DNA of 64,000 bases from Methylomonas sp. (GTDB taxonomy: Bacteria; Pseudomonadota; Gammaproteobacteria; Methylococcales; Methylomonadaceae): NCBI GenBank assembly GCA_002929135.1, contig PESC01000038.1, forward strand, positions 28,016-92,015, given 5' to 3'. The notes under the pieces were generated by a model. The model was not told the DNA's origin. It worked only from the letters and a program-made list of their open reading frames with translations, and did not search any database. Position numbers and translations under genes: made by a program. This document shows positions 32,048-41,771 of this stretch, piece by piece (the first letter of the stretch is position 1; every line of letters begins with the position of its first letter).

Positions 32048-33019
32048 ATGAAAAACCTGATTCCATGGAGCCTTAGAGGCATAGGCCCTTTTCTGAACAC
32101 TTATGGGGATGGATTTTTTTTTAAATCCATTCAAAAAACCAGACCCATAGCCGTGAATCCCGACGCACCTACGGCTATTCATTCCGCAGTACCTCACCGC
32201 TATCTGAATGCATATCTGTTTGCCATAAAATCATTTCTTCGTTTTCACCATGATGTAGCTGTCATCGTGCATGACGATGGCTCTTTAAGATCGGAAGATT
32301 ACCGAATTATTGCACACCACATTCAAGGCGTTAAAATAATATCGAGACAACAAGCGAATGAAACATTCAGAAATAAGATACAAAATGACTTCCTAAATCA
32401 AGTACGCACGAGCTACACCAGCTACTTGAAACTCTTTGATTCCACTTTATTTTCTGAAGGCAAAAGAATTGTAATCCTGGATACTGACACATTATTTATA
32501 AAAAAACCCCAACAAATAATTGACTGGTGTATCAACGGAGGCCAACCCTGGTTTCATGCAGCACCCATAGGTTCATGGAAAGTAAAACCATCAGCAATTG
32601 CGGAGCATGCGCGTTTACAAGACACGCATATTCAAACACTCATTTCAGATAATCTCGTCGATATCAACCGTGAGCTGAATACCCAATATCGTATGGAACA
32701 AGGTTTTTGCTCAGGATTCATCGGCTATGAAGCAGACACAATAAAATTTGCTGATCTGCATAAGCTATTCACCCTGCTACACAACAAGTTCGGCGATAAA
32801 ATTTTTCTTTGGGGGGCAGAGCAAACCGTACACGGATTGATATTGTGTGGAAAAAATGCTGTTAAATTACCGATTGAAGACTACTTTGTATTTACCCAAG
32901 GAAATGCATCAACTGCTGAAAATGGGGTTTTTATTCATTTCGTAGGCGAAAACAGATTTTATAAGTTTATATACCCCAAAATGGCTAGTAAAATATTGAG
33001 CGAGTTGCCATCAACATGA
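32048..33019 (+). CDS. putative GT-A type glycosyltransferase (paralogue of 33690..34574)
   Basis: KRIVILDTDTLFIKKPQQIIDW DxD motif, AIKSFLRF, DDGSL, CSGFIGY, IHFVG. Confidence 0.65.
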   Translation: MKNLIPWSLRGIGPFLNTYGDGFFFKSIQKTRPIAVNPDAPTAIHSAVPHRYLNAYLFAIKSFLRFHHDVAVIVHDDGSLRSEDYRIIAHHIQGVKIISRQQANETFRNKIQNDFLNQVRTSYTSYLKLFDSTLFSEGKRIVILDTDTLFIKKPQQIIDWCINGGQPWFHAAPIGSWKVKPSAIAEHARLQDTHIQTLISDNLVDINRELNTQYRMEQGFCSGFIGYEADTIKFADLHKLFTLLHNKFGDKIFLWGAEQTVHGLILCGKNAVKLPIEDYFVFTQGNASTAENGVFIHFVGENRFYKFIYPKMASKILSELPST

Positions 33020-33603
33020 AACGCATACAACATATTATGATCGGCGCATTGACCGTGATTTCCTTGGAAGCACATGCTGACTATCCTCAGACAGACTTGG
33101 ATTTCATGCTGCTGCCGCCGTACTGCAAAATAAAGTTGGCCGCCGCCGAGCATGGTGCAGATGCTGAAATTTTAAGGCAACAGGAATACTGGGCGAGGAA
33201 GTTAGGGGAAGGTTATGGCCATATACACCATTATTGCGAAGGCCTCCATGCCTTAAATAGAGCTTATTACCTGAAGGAGCCTTTCAAATCGAGAGAACTA
33301 AAAACAACTATTGGCGGCGTAAACTATGTGCTAAAAAACGCACAGAAGAACTTTTCGTTAATGCCTGATCTACATACAACAAAAGCCCAGGCGTATGTTT
33401 TGATGAATCAGCCACAAGATGCCATAAACGAACTCAATATTGCAATAGAAAAAAACCCAAAATATAGCCCTGCTTATTATCATCTATCGAGAATCTATCT
33501 TGACCAAAAAAAGAAAACTGAGGCTATAGAAATACTAAAACAAGGAATAAGTCATAATCCAGAATCAAAACTACTAACAAAAAAACTTGACAAAATAAAA
33601 TAA
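33016..33603 (+). CDS. TPR-containing protein with putative signal peptide
   Basis: MKRIQHIMIGALTVISLEAHADY; TPR-like AQAYVLMNQPQDAINELNIAIEKNPKYSPAYYHLSRIYL; 4-nt overlap with preceding gene. Confidence 0.65.
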   Translation: MKRIQHIMIGALTVISLEAHADYPQTDLDFMLLPPYCKIKLAAAEHGADAEILRQQEYWARKLGEGYGHIHHYCEGLHALNRAYYLKEPFKSRELKTTIGGVNYVLKNAQKNFSLMPDLHTTKAQAYVLMNQPQDAINELNIAIEKNPKYSPAYYHLSRIYLDQKKKTEAIEILKQGISHNPESKLLTKKLDKIK

Positions 33604-33641
33604 CACAAAGCAATGCTTTATTACCCACTGATTCGATATTA

Positions 33642-33651
33642 CCCCCCCCCC
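33642..33651 (+). repeat. Intergenic poly-C tract (C10)
   Basis: attaCCCCCCCCCCttaag, 38 bp upstream of the 33690 start codon. Confidence 0.9.
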
Positions 33652-33689
33652 TTAAGCCAGCATGAATAGGCAATAATCACTAAACTGCG

Positions 33690-34574
33690 ATGAAAAAATA
33701 CATTCCATGGCGATTTCAAAGCAAAACAAACCTGTTAAACTCATGCAGCAACTTTATTTTTAGAAAAGTACTCAACACCCCCCCCATATACTGTGACCCG
33801 AATAGTGCATGTTGTTATTGCACAGTAACATGCCATCGTGACGTAGCTATTGCCATACTGGCTATAAAATCCTTTCTGCGCTTTTTCAATCAAATCAGTG
33901 TAGAGATTCAAGATGATGGCAGCCTAACCGCTAATGACAAAAGCTTATTCGAAAAACATATTCCAGGATGTCGACTACATTCAAGAGAATCGACAGACAA
34001 GATAATCCAGCCCCTTATAAGCCATGACCTTTTTAAGGCCAGGAAGAAAGACCCCAGCATGCTGAAACTGATAGACAGCAATATACTGTTTAATAAAAAA
34101 AGAATAGTAGCTGACTCTGACATTATCTTTATGAAAAAACCTGACGAAATAATTGACTGGCTACGCATAAAAAAACCGACGCAATCTTTTTACCATGAGG
34201 TCAATGAAGCCAACAAATTATTTGCCAATAAAATAAATTTTATAAACTCTCAATTAGGCACAAATATACAAAAACTGGACTACTGCTCTGGGCTTATAGG
34301 ATTTAATAAGTCGATACCTATTGATGAAATTGAAAAAACATTTAAATGCCTTTCAAGCATTAGTAACGTATGGGGATTGGAACAGAATATATTTGCTTTT
34401 CTTCTCAAGGAAAAGTCGATGAAGTTACCGCCCCAGCATTACTTGGCAATAATCAAAGAAACCGCATCAGATATTTTACGTGAAGCTAAAATGATACACT
34501 TTGTTGGAAAATTTAAGCACAAACAGTATCTAAACTGTGGCAACTTGGTGATTTCCGAACTTGGTAATCTATAA
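33690..34574 (+). CDS. putative GT-A type glycosyltransferase (paralogue of 32048..33019)
   Basis: AIKSFLRF, DDGSL, KRIVADSDIIFMKKPDEIIDW, CSGLIGF, WGLEQN, IHFVG shared with the upstream paralogue. Confidence 0.6.
   Translation: MKKYIPWRFQSKTNLLNSCSNFIFRKVLNTPPIYCDPNSACCYCTVTCHRDVAIAILAIKSFLRFFNQISVEIQDDGSLTANDKSLFEKHIPGCRLHSRESTDKIIQPLISHDLFKARKKDPSMLKLIDSNILFNKKRIVADSDIIFMKKPDEIIDWLRIKKPTQSFYHEVNEANKLFANKINFINSQLGTNIQKLDYCSGLIGFNKSIPIDEIEKTFKCLSSISNVWGLEQNIFAFLLKEKSMKLPPQHYLAIIKETASDILREAKMIHFVGKFKHKQYLNCGNLVISELGNL
33778..33785 (+). repeat. Intragenic poly-C tract (C8) near the 5' end of ORF 33690
   Basis: aac aCC CCC CCC ata encodes N-T-P-P-I. Confidence 0.9.
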
Positions 34575-34651
34575 AACATGACTGTAAAAAGCAATGAAAA
34601 CAGGACTAGATAGCTCAGAAAAAATAAACCCATGAAAACTAAAATACATAT

Positions 34652-35578
34652 ATGCCATTGAAAACAGCTCTGAAAAAAATAAGGCCTATATTTATCCCTG
34701 CACTGAGAATAATTATAAGGTATTCTCCTTTTGAAAGTATAAAAAGCATAGCATGGAAAAACATCATAGAGCCATTTTTTGAATTTTCAAAATACTCATA
34801 TATAGCAAGCACGGTGTTCGATCAGACTATCTCGGGAAACACACAAGATCAAATCCAGCGATATATCTATTACTTTGGAGTATGGGAACCTAATTTAACA
34901 ACCTTTATAAAGAACAGATTAAAGGAAGATGATGTTTTCATTGATGTAGGCGCTAATATAGGTTATTTTTCTCTCCTAGCCTCGACATTAGTAGGTAGAA
35001 CAGGAAAAGTTATAGCAATAGAGGCGTCCCCTAAAATATACACGCTACTTGGCCATAATATAAATAGAAACCAATGCTCTAATGTCTCTGCGCTGAATAT
35101 AGCGGTTTCTGATAAAGAAGAAATCCTTAAAGTGTTTACTTCCCCAGACAGCAATATAGGGCAAACATCAGTGCTACCAAACCTAGATTTCACATACGAA
35201 TGCGACATATCGGCAAAACCCTTGAGTTCAATAGTCAATGTAGATGACTTCAAAAAAGCTAGATTGATAAAAATCGATGTTGAAGGCGCGGAGTGGTCTG
35301 TCCTATCAGGCTTGATTCCAATGTTGGAACATGCCAGAAGCGATATCGAAATTATTGTTGAGCTATCGCCTGATAGACTCAAAGATACAGACATGAGTGT
35401 TGAAAAAATAATATTGAATTTTAAAGAACTTGGATTCAACCCTTACAGGATAAAGAACGACTATTCAGCGCAAAGCTACATAACATGGAAAAAACTGGAA
35501 CATCCAGAAAGAGTTTCATCGAAAGTAATCACTAAGACAGATATAGTTTTTTCGAAAGAGGATTCTGAATTAATATAA
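34652..35578 (+). CDS. FkbM family methyltransferase
   Basis: VFIDVGANIGYFSLLAS, IKIDVEGAEWSVLSG. Confidence 0.85.
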   Translation: MPLKTALKKIRPIFIPALRIIIRYSPFESIKSIAWKNIIEPFFEFSKYSYIASTVFDQTISGNTQDQIQRYIYYFGVWEPNLTTFIKNRLKEDDVFIDVGANIGYFSLLASTLVGRTGKVIAIEASPKIYTLLGHNINRNQCSNVSALNIAVSDKEEILKVFTSPDSNIGQTSVLPNLDFTYECDISAKPLSSIVNVDDFKKARLIKIDVEGAEWSVLSGLIPMLEHARSDIEIIVELSPDRLKDTDMSVEKIILNFKELGFNPYRIKNDYSAQSYITWKKLEHPERVSSKVITKTDIVFSKEDSELI

Positions 35579-35637
35579 ACGAAATTGAGTGAAATAAAAC
35601 ATCTTTTGCTTAACAACACCAGGCAAAATAAAATCTT

Positions 35638-36456
35638 ATGTCAGAAATAATAAAAAATTTTTTTAAGTATAGAGAGTTGATTGCAGCCCTCGCTTGGAAA
35701 AATATCGTAATCCGCTACAAACAAGCCTACTTAGGTATTCTATGGGCCGTCCTGAAACCGCTAATGCTGCTAATGATGTTTGTTCTCGTAAAAAGCTTCG
35801 TCGGCATACAAACCGATGGTTTTCCTTATCCCCTGCTGACATTTGCTGCGTTAATGCCATGGGTGTTTTTTCAGGAGTCTGTGTCAGAAGGCGTTAACAG
35901 CGTTACATCTAATGCGGCATTGATAAAAAAGATATACTTTCCTAGAGAAGTGTTTCCTTTGACCGCCATGGTAACAAAATTAGTTGAACTAATTGTTAGC
36001 TTTTTTATTCTGGCTATCATGATGATTTATTACAAAGTCATTCCTACCGTACACCTGCTATGGCTACCGTTACTGGTTCTATACAGCATGATTGTGGCTT
36101 TAACCATCAGTTTTTTTGGTGCAGCAATGAACGTTTACTATCGAGACATTGGGCAGGCTGTACCTATTGCTCTTTCACTAATGATGTACGCATCGCCTGT
36201 TATTTATCCTTTGAGTCTTGTACAAAAAAAATTACTGATAGAACAATCTTCCGGAGTATGGTCAGAAAAATTATATACGCTATACACCATCAACCCTTTG
36301 GTTGGAATTATTGATGGCTTTCAGCATGCGCTAATAAAAGGTATTGAACCTGATTTGGCTACGTTATATCCAGGCTTAATAATTACATTGATCACCCTAC
36401 CTTTTAGCTACTGGTTTTTTAAACGTGCGGAAAACTGGTTCGCAGATGTTATCTAA
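35638..36456 (+). CDS. polysaccharide ABC transporter permease (Wzm-like)
   Basis: ABC-2 type: LAWKNIVIRYKQAYLGILWAVLKPLMLLMMFVLV, YASPVIYPL, NPLVGIIDGFQHAL. Confidence 0.9.
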   Translation: MSEIIKNFFKYRELIAALAWKNIVIRYKQAYLGILWAVLKPLMLLMMFVLVKSFVGIQTDGFPYPLLTFAALMPWVFFQESVSEGVNSVTSNAALIKKIYFPREVFPLTAMVTKLVELIVSFFILAIMMIYYKVIPTVHLLWLPLLVLYSMIVALTISFFGAAMNVYYRDIGQAVPIALSLMMYASPVIYPLSLVQKKLLIEQSSGVWSEKLYTLYTINPLVGIIDGFQHALIKGIEPDLATLYPGLIITLITLPFSYWFFKRAENWFADVI

Positions 36457-36488
36457 TTTTTTAAGTATTAAATGTATAATATAGCCCC

Positions 36489-37730
36489 ATGGCAATCATC
36501 GAAGTCAATAATCTTACGAAAGAATACCAACTTGGCCATTTAACCAGCCTTAAAGAAACCTGCTTGAATGGACTAAGGCGACTCACTTTTCAGCCTGTAC
36601 AGGAACGTGAGCGATTCAAAGCATTGGACAATGTAAATTTCCATATTGAAGAGGGTGAAGTCGTTGGCATCATTGGCCATAATGGCGCAGGCAAGAGCAC
36701 TCTTCTCAAACATCTTGCCAACATAAGCAAGCCAACTAAAGGACATATTATTGTGCGGGGCAGCGTAGCCCCTCTCATTGAAGTTGGTGCCGGTGTCAAC
36801 CCTGAATTGACAGGAAGAGAAAATATTTTTCTCAATGCCGCTATTTTAGGAATTCCTAAAAAAATAATTAAACAAAAACTTGATGAAATCATTGAATTTT
36901 CTGAATTAGAAGAATTTATAGATACCCCCGTAAAACGTTACAGCTCGGGCATGCAGGTAAAACTCGGATTTTCAATCGCAACCAGCATGGAAGCCGACAT
37001 TTTGATCGTAGATGAAGTGCTTGCTGTGGGCGACCTTGCTTTCCAACGAAAATGCTTTGATAAAATGGAAGATTTAATAAAAAGACAGGGGAAAACGGTA
37101 TTATTGGTAAGCCATAATATTAGGCAAATCCAGAGATTGTGTCATCGAGTAATACTGATGAATCAAGGAAAACTTGAAATAAATGGAATGCCGCAATCAG
37201 TTTGTGACATATTCTATGAACAGAGTGATGAAAAAATTGCCACAAACATGAGTGGAAATAAAAAAATAGGAATATCAACGAGTGGCGAAGTTAATTTGGA
37301 GAATATTTTTTTCACCAATGCAGCAGGAGGCAGAATAAATTATCTTCAATTTAATGAAGACTGTGCTATTAACTTCGAAATAAATGTCAAACATGAAATT
37401 ACGGACATAACCGCAGGTTTTGGTTTTCATACTACTGACTTCTTATACCTAACTACCCACAACAGCGAGCAACAACTAAGCATACCTGTATTACCCACAG
37501 GAAAACACATATTGACTTGCAATATAAATAAACTCCCAATATTGCCAGGCGTTTATTCTATTCGCTTTGGAATAACTGCTGGAAAATCAGCTAGCACCGC
37601 ATTATACGGCGAAAACTTGAAGCATTTACAAATACTAGGAAAGATACCAATTACTATAAGAGATGGCTTTTTCGCACTTGAAGCATCGTGGTCGCATGCA
37701 AAAATTGATACATTTTCACATGAAAAATGA
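36489..37730 (+). CDS. polysaccharide ABC transporter ATPase with C-terminal carbohydrate-binding-like domain (Wzt-like)
   Basis: GHNGAGKST, YSSGMQVKLGFSIATSMEADILIVDEVLAVGD; ~150-aa C-terminal extension. Confidence 0.9.
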   Translation: MAIIEVNNLTKEYQLGHLTSLKETCLNGLRRLTFQPVQERERFKALDNVNFHIEEGEVVGIIGHNGAGKSTLLKHLANISKPTKGHIIVRGSVAPLIEVGAGVNPELTGRENIFLNAAILGIPKKIIKQKLDEIIEFSELEEFIDTPVKRYSSGMQVKLGFSIATSMEADILIVDEVLAVGDLAFQRKCFDKMEDLIKRQGKTVLLVSHNIRQIQRLCHRVILMNQGKLEINGMPQSVCDIFYEQSDEKIATNMSGNKKIGISTSGEVNLENIFFTNAAGGRINYLQFNEDCAINFEINVKHEITDITAGFGFHTTDFLYLTTHNSEQQLSIPVLPTGKHILTCNINKLPILPGVYSIRFGITAGKSASTALYGENLKHLQILGKIPITIRDGFFALEASWSHAKIDTFSHEK

Positions 37731-38724
37731 TAAAAGAATATGTCGCATTTGTGATACACAAGATTTCCACCCAACATATACTGGTTGCGAAATGATGTTT
37801 GGAACTAGAGAATTATTTGAATACTTTCAATGCAACCAGTGTCAGTGCTTGCAAATATCTGATATACCATTAAATTTAGGGTCATATTATCCAAACGATT
37901 ATTACTCACTGGTCCAAAAAAAAGAAAAAGAAAACCCTATAAAAAATTTCATTTTAAAACAACGCTTTAGAAACGCTATATTCGATAAAGGATACAAAAT
38001 TAATAAAATACTATCCTATTTTATAGCCATGCCAGAATTTATAATTGACTACAAACACAATATCGTAAACTTATTGAAGTCATCCAGCATTACTAATTAT
38101 GACGCTAGATTTTTAGATATTGGCTGCGGACACTCGTCTGCGTGGTTAAATGCTTTATCCGTAATGGGATTTAAAAACCTATTTGGCATTGATCCATATA
38201 TAGGCAAAGACAAAAAACACGGGAAAGTAAAAATATTAAAAAAAGATCTTATTGACTTAGAAGGTGAGTTTGACTTAATAACCATGCACCATTCACTAGA
38301 ACATATATCCGATCAAAAACTAACAATTTCATTAGCATCTAAACTACTATCAAAAAATGGAACCCTTATTATTAGAATACCAACAGTATCCTCATATGTA
38401 TGGGAAAAATATAAGGAAAAATGGGTTGAAATGGACGCCCCAAGACATCTTTATCTACATTCAAAAACCAGTATAGAGCTGCTTATAAAGCAAGCAGATC
38501 TTGAAATTTTCAGGGAAATACCTGAAGCAATTGATTTCGAGTTTTATGGAAGCGAACAATATAAAAGAAATATCCACTTAACTGATAGTCAATCACATTG
38601 GCTGACACGAGACAACCTTCTATTCTCAGAAGAAGAATTAAGTGACTTCAATAAAATGGCTGATGAAGTTAACAGAAAAAATGAAGCTGGCAGAATTTGT
38701 TTATTCATTAGGAAAAAAAGTTAA
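37720..38724 (+). CDS. class I SAM-dependent methyltransferase with N-terminal Cys-rich region
   Basis: CRICDTQDF..CNQCQCLQ, FLDIGCGHSSAWLNAL, MHHSLEHISD; overlaps preceding gene by 11 nt. Confidence 0.82.
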   Translation: MKNDKRICRICDTQDFHPTYTGCEMMFGTRELFEYFQCNQCQCLQISDIPLNLGSYYPNDYYSLVQKKEKENPIKNFILKQRFRNAIFDKGYKINKILSYFIAMPEFIIDYKHNIVNLLKSSSITNYDARFLDIGCGHSSAWLNALSVMGFKNLFGIDPYIGKDKKHGKVKILKKDLIDLEGEFDLITMHHSLEHISDQKLTISLASKLLSKNGTLIIRIPTVSSYVWEKYKEKWVEMDAPRHLYLHSKTSIELLIKQADLEIFREIPEAIDFEFYGSEQYKRNIHLTDSQSHWLTRDNLLFSEEELSDFNKMADEVNRKNEAGRICLFIRKKS

Positions 38725-38726
38725 CC

Positions 38727-39737
38727 ATGTCAAAAATAAGCATATGTGTTCCCACATATAATGGTGAACAACACTTAGCCAAAACACTAGAATGCTTAAC
38801 AAATCAAACATATAGCAACTTTGAAATTATAATAGTTGACGACAAATCTACCGATAAAACAATTGAAATAGCAGAAGACTTTTATAGAAAAGACAACCGT
38901 ATAAAAATTCACAAAAACAATGCTAATTTAGGCTTGGTTCCTAATTGGAATCAATGCATCAAAATCGCCGCTGGAGAGTGGATAAAATTTGTTTTCCAAG
39001 ATGATTTAATCACTCTTGACTGTTTAGAAAAGATGATGTCAGTTGCTGACGAAAAGTCACTATTTATCTCTTGTTATAGAGACTTTTTATTTGATCCTGG
39101 TGTGTCAGAAAATATCATTGATACCTATAATAAATACACGCATTTATCAACCGTCTTTGGCAATAATACCGTTATAGACAAAAACTTATTCGCTAAAACA
39201 GCTTTAACCTTCCCTGATAACTTTGTTGGCGAACCAACAAGCACTCTCTTACACAAATCACTGTTCGAGAAATACGGCTATTTCAATCCTAATTTTATTC
39301 AGCTATGCGATATTGAATACTGGATTAGAATTGGCATTCATGAAGGCATGACAATAGTACCACTATATTTAGCAAAATTCAGAGTACACCCTAGATCGAC
39401 AAGCTCTTTAAACGCAGAAATTCGTTTTTTTAGAGCGCATGAATTAGAGGATTTATTATTACTTCATGAGTTTGCATACAATCCATCATTTAAAGCTTTG
39501 CATAATATTGCCTCTTTAAACGGAATCGACAGAAATCTAAGAGTTGAGTTTTCTGAAAAAGCTTATTGGTTTAAAAATCTTGCTAAGGAACGAAGCAAAC
39601 AAGGATCGGCAGAAAATGAGTTAAGTATCTTGAAGCTATTATCAAAGCAATATCCTAACTTTTCTTTTACTTGGCATATGATTCCACTGATACTTGATGG
39701 ATGGTTAAAAAAAGTTTTTTGGCGTTTTTATTCATAA
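38727..39737 (+). CDS. glycosyltransferase family 2
   Basis: SICVPTYNGEQHLAKTLECLTNQTYSNFEIIIVDDKSTDKT. Confidence 0.88.
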   Translation: MSKISICVPTYNGEQHLAKTLECLTNQTYSNFEIIIVDDKSTDKTIEIAEDFYRKDNRIKIHKNNANLGLVPNWNQCIKIAAGEWIKFVFQDDLITLDCLEKMMSVADEKSLFISCYRDFLFDPGVSENIIDTYNKYTHLSTVFGNNTVIDKNLFAKTALTFPDNFVGEPTSTLLHKSLFEKYGYFNPNFIQLCDIEYWIRIGIHEGMTIVPLYLAKFRVHPRSTSSLNAEIRFFRAHELEDLLLLHEFAYNPSFKALHNIASLNGIDRNLRVEFSEKAYWFKNLAKERSKQGSAENELSILKLLSKQYPNFSFTWHMIPLILDGWLKKVFWRFYS

Positions 39738-39745
39738 ACAGATAA

Positions 39746-40822
39746 ATGACTAATAAAACCAGAACAATTGCTTTTTATCTTCCACAATTCCATCCAATCC
39801 CCGAAAATGATTTGTGGTGGGGAAAGGGCTTCACGGAATGGACTAATACAGCTAAAGCCAAACCACTTTATTTAGGGCATTCTCAACCAAATATTCCCTC
39901 TGATCTTGGGTTTTATGATTTACGGGTTGCAGATATCCGTATTGCTCAAGCAGAGATGGCACGATCTTTCGGTATTGAAGGGTTTTGTTATTATCATTAC
40001 TGGTTCGCTGGTAAACGTTTGCTCGAACGCCCCTTAAATGAAGTGCTTTCATCAGGCGAACCCGATTATCCATTTTGTTTATGCTGGGCTAATCAGACAT
40101 GGACTGGGATTTGGCATGGAGAGCCTAATCGAGTACTGATTGAACAAACTTATCCTAGCCTTGATGATCACAAAAATCACTTTTATGAACTACTTAAGGC
40201 ATTTTCAGATTCAAGGTATATAACCGTAGACAACAAGCCGTTATTTATTATTTATTGCCCAACTGATCTACCAGATTGCTTAGGAGTAACCGATTATTGG
40301 AGGGAATTAGCCTTAAAATCAGGTTTGAATGGGCTTTTTCTAGTCGGCGTTTCTCATTTCCAAAAATGGGATCCGCATCAATATGGCCTCGATGCAGTTA
40401 TTGATCAACGCTTGCCATTCAAAGATAAAAACATACCCAATAATTATTGGTCTTTAAAAGCCCAGTCTATGCTAGGAAAGAAACTACCTACCATTTACGA
40501 CTATAAAGACATAATAAATCAGTTGGTTAGAATAGAAATGCCAGGGTTCGAAAGCTATCCTTGCGTAATACCACGATGGGATAATACCCCCCGTTCTGGT
40601 TCAAATGGTTTGGTTTTTGAGGGTGTAACCCTTGAGCTTTTTCAGAAACAACTTGAAAGAGCCTTAACTCGCATTGAAAATTTACCAGAATCCAGAAAAT
40701 TTGTATTTTTAAAAGCATGGAATGAATGGGCGGAAGGCAACTATTTAGAGCCAGACTTGAAAACGGGCACTTTATTTTTAAAAAAAATAAAAGAAATATT
40801 GCATCCATTCAGCGAAAACTGA
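39746..40822 (+). CDS. WbsX / GH99-like domain protein
   Basis: IAFYLPQFHPIPENDLWWGKGFTEWTN, WANQTWTGIWHG, KAWNEWAEGNYLEPD. Confidence 0.85.
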   Translation: MTNKTRTIAFYLPQFHPIPENDLWWGKGFTEWTNTAKAKPLYLGHSQPNIPSDLGFYDLRVADIRIAQAEMARSFGIEGFCYYHYWFAGKRLLERPLNEVLSSGEPDYPFCLCWANQTWTGIWHGEPNRVLIEQTYPSLDDHKNHFYELLKAFSDSRYITVDNKPLFIIYCPTDLPDCLGVTDYWRELALKSGLNGLFLVGVSHFQKWDPHQYGLDAVIDQRLPFKDKNIPNNYWSLKAQSMLGKKLPTIYDYKDIINQLVRIEMPGFESYPCVIPRWDNTPRSGSNGLVFEGVTLELFQKQLERALTRIENLPESRKFVFLKAWNEWAEGNYLEPDLKTGTLFLKKIKEILHPFSEN

Positions 40823-40970
40823 AATCGACATCTGCAATTTAAGACTCATAGCCCATCCCCCGGATTTCTCCCTAGGAAGCTGTCTGAGAATAGCACTATC
40901 AAAATTTTAGCACAACATATAATGGTTAAGTTGGATAGATCCACTGTATGCTGCATACAGGTACAAAAAT

Positions 40971-41771
40971 ATGGCTATTGACATTGTATCCAAAAGGCTA
41001 TTCTCTAACTCAGGACAAAATGGTTTGGTTTCTATTATGTATCATTCCATAACACCCGAAGGCAAAAAACCTGATTGGCAATGGGCTTTGTCACACAGAG
41101 AATTCAATAATCAGTTATCATTATTAGAAGATCATGGCTGGACAACCTTATCTATCGATGATTTTTATTCCCTAGATTCAATTCCGCCTAAATCGGTACT
41201 GATAACTTTCGATGATGGGTACGCTGATAATTTGTCAGCTTTCGAAGAATTAACTAAGCGAAAAATGATAGCGTCTTGGTTTGTAGTTACAAAAGACATA
41301 GATGGAGTATCTTCTTGGACAGATACTCATGCCCCCAAATTAAAAATGCTAAGCAAAGCTCATCTAGTTGACATGCAATCAGCCGGGATGTCAATCGGAT
41401 CGCATACTCACAGCCATTGCCGACTTACTCGAATATCCGAGCAATCGATCGAAACAGAACTTAGAATTTCGAAAGAAATTCTCTGCGAAATAACAGGAAA
41501 GGAAGTCATTAGCTTTGCCTACCCCTATGGCGATTATGATACCTATACTGTAGACAAGGTGATATCCGCAGGTTATAAGCTTGCATTCACTACCCGATCT
41601 GGATTTGGAGTCGTTAATAATAGTCTGCTCGAAATCAGACGAATCTCAATTACTAACACGGATACACTATCAAGCTTCGCACGTAAACTCGCTTTCGCTG
41701 CTAACGATGTTAGTTGGAAACAAATGGCCAACTATTTTTACAAACGCTTCAAAGCACGTATAAATCAATGA
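40971..41771 (+). CDS. polysaccharide deacetylase family protein
   Basis: IMYHSI, ITFDDGYADN, IGSHTHSHCRL. Confidence 0.87.
   Translation: MAIDIVSKRLFSNSGQNGLVSIMYHSITPEGKKPDWQWALSHREFNNQLSLLEDHGWTTLSIDDFYSLDSIPPKSVLITFDDGYADNLSAFEELTKRKMIASWFVVTKDIDGVSSWTDTHAPKLKMLSKAHLVDMQSAGMSIGSHTHSHCRLTRISEQSIETELRISKEILCEITGKEVISFAYPYGDYDTYTVDKVISAGYKLAFTTRSGFGVVNNSLLEIRRISITNTDTLSSFARKLAFAANDVSWKQMANYFYKRFKARINQ

Noticed and set aside
32112-32120. T9 tract in ORF 32048
   Set aside because: In A+T-rich coding sequence encoding FFF; less unusual than the poly-C tracts, no independent support
40823-40970. Intergenic GAAGCTGTCTGAGAATAG and GTATGCTGCATAC as an IS end
   Set aside because: Only a short resemblance; no transposase, partner end or target duplication found
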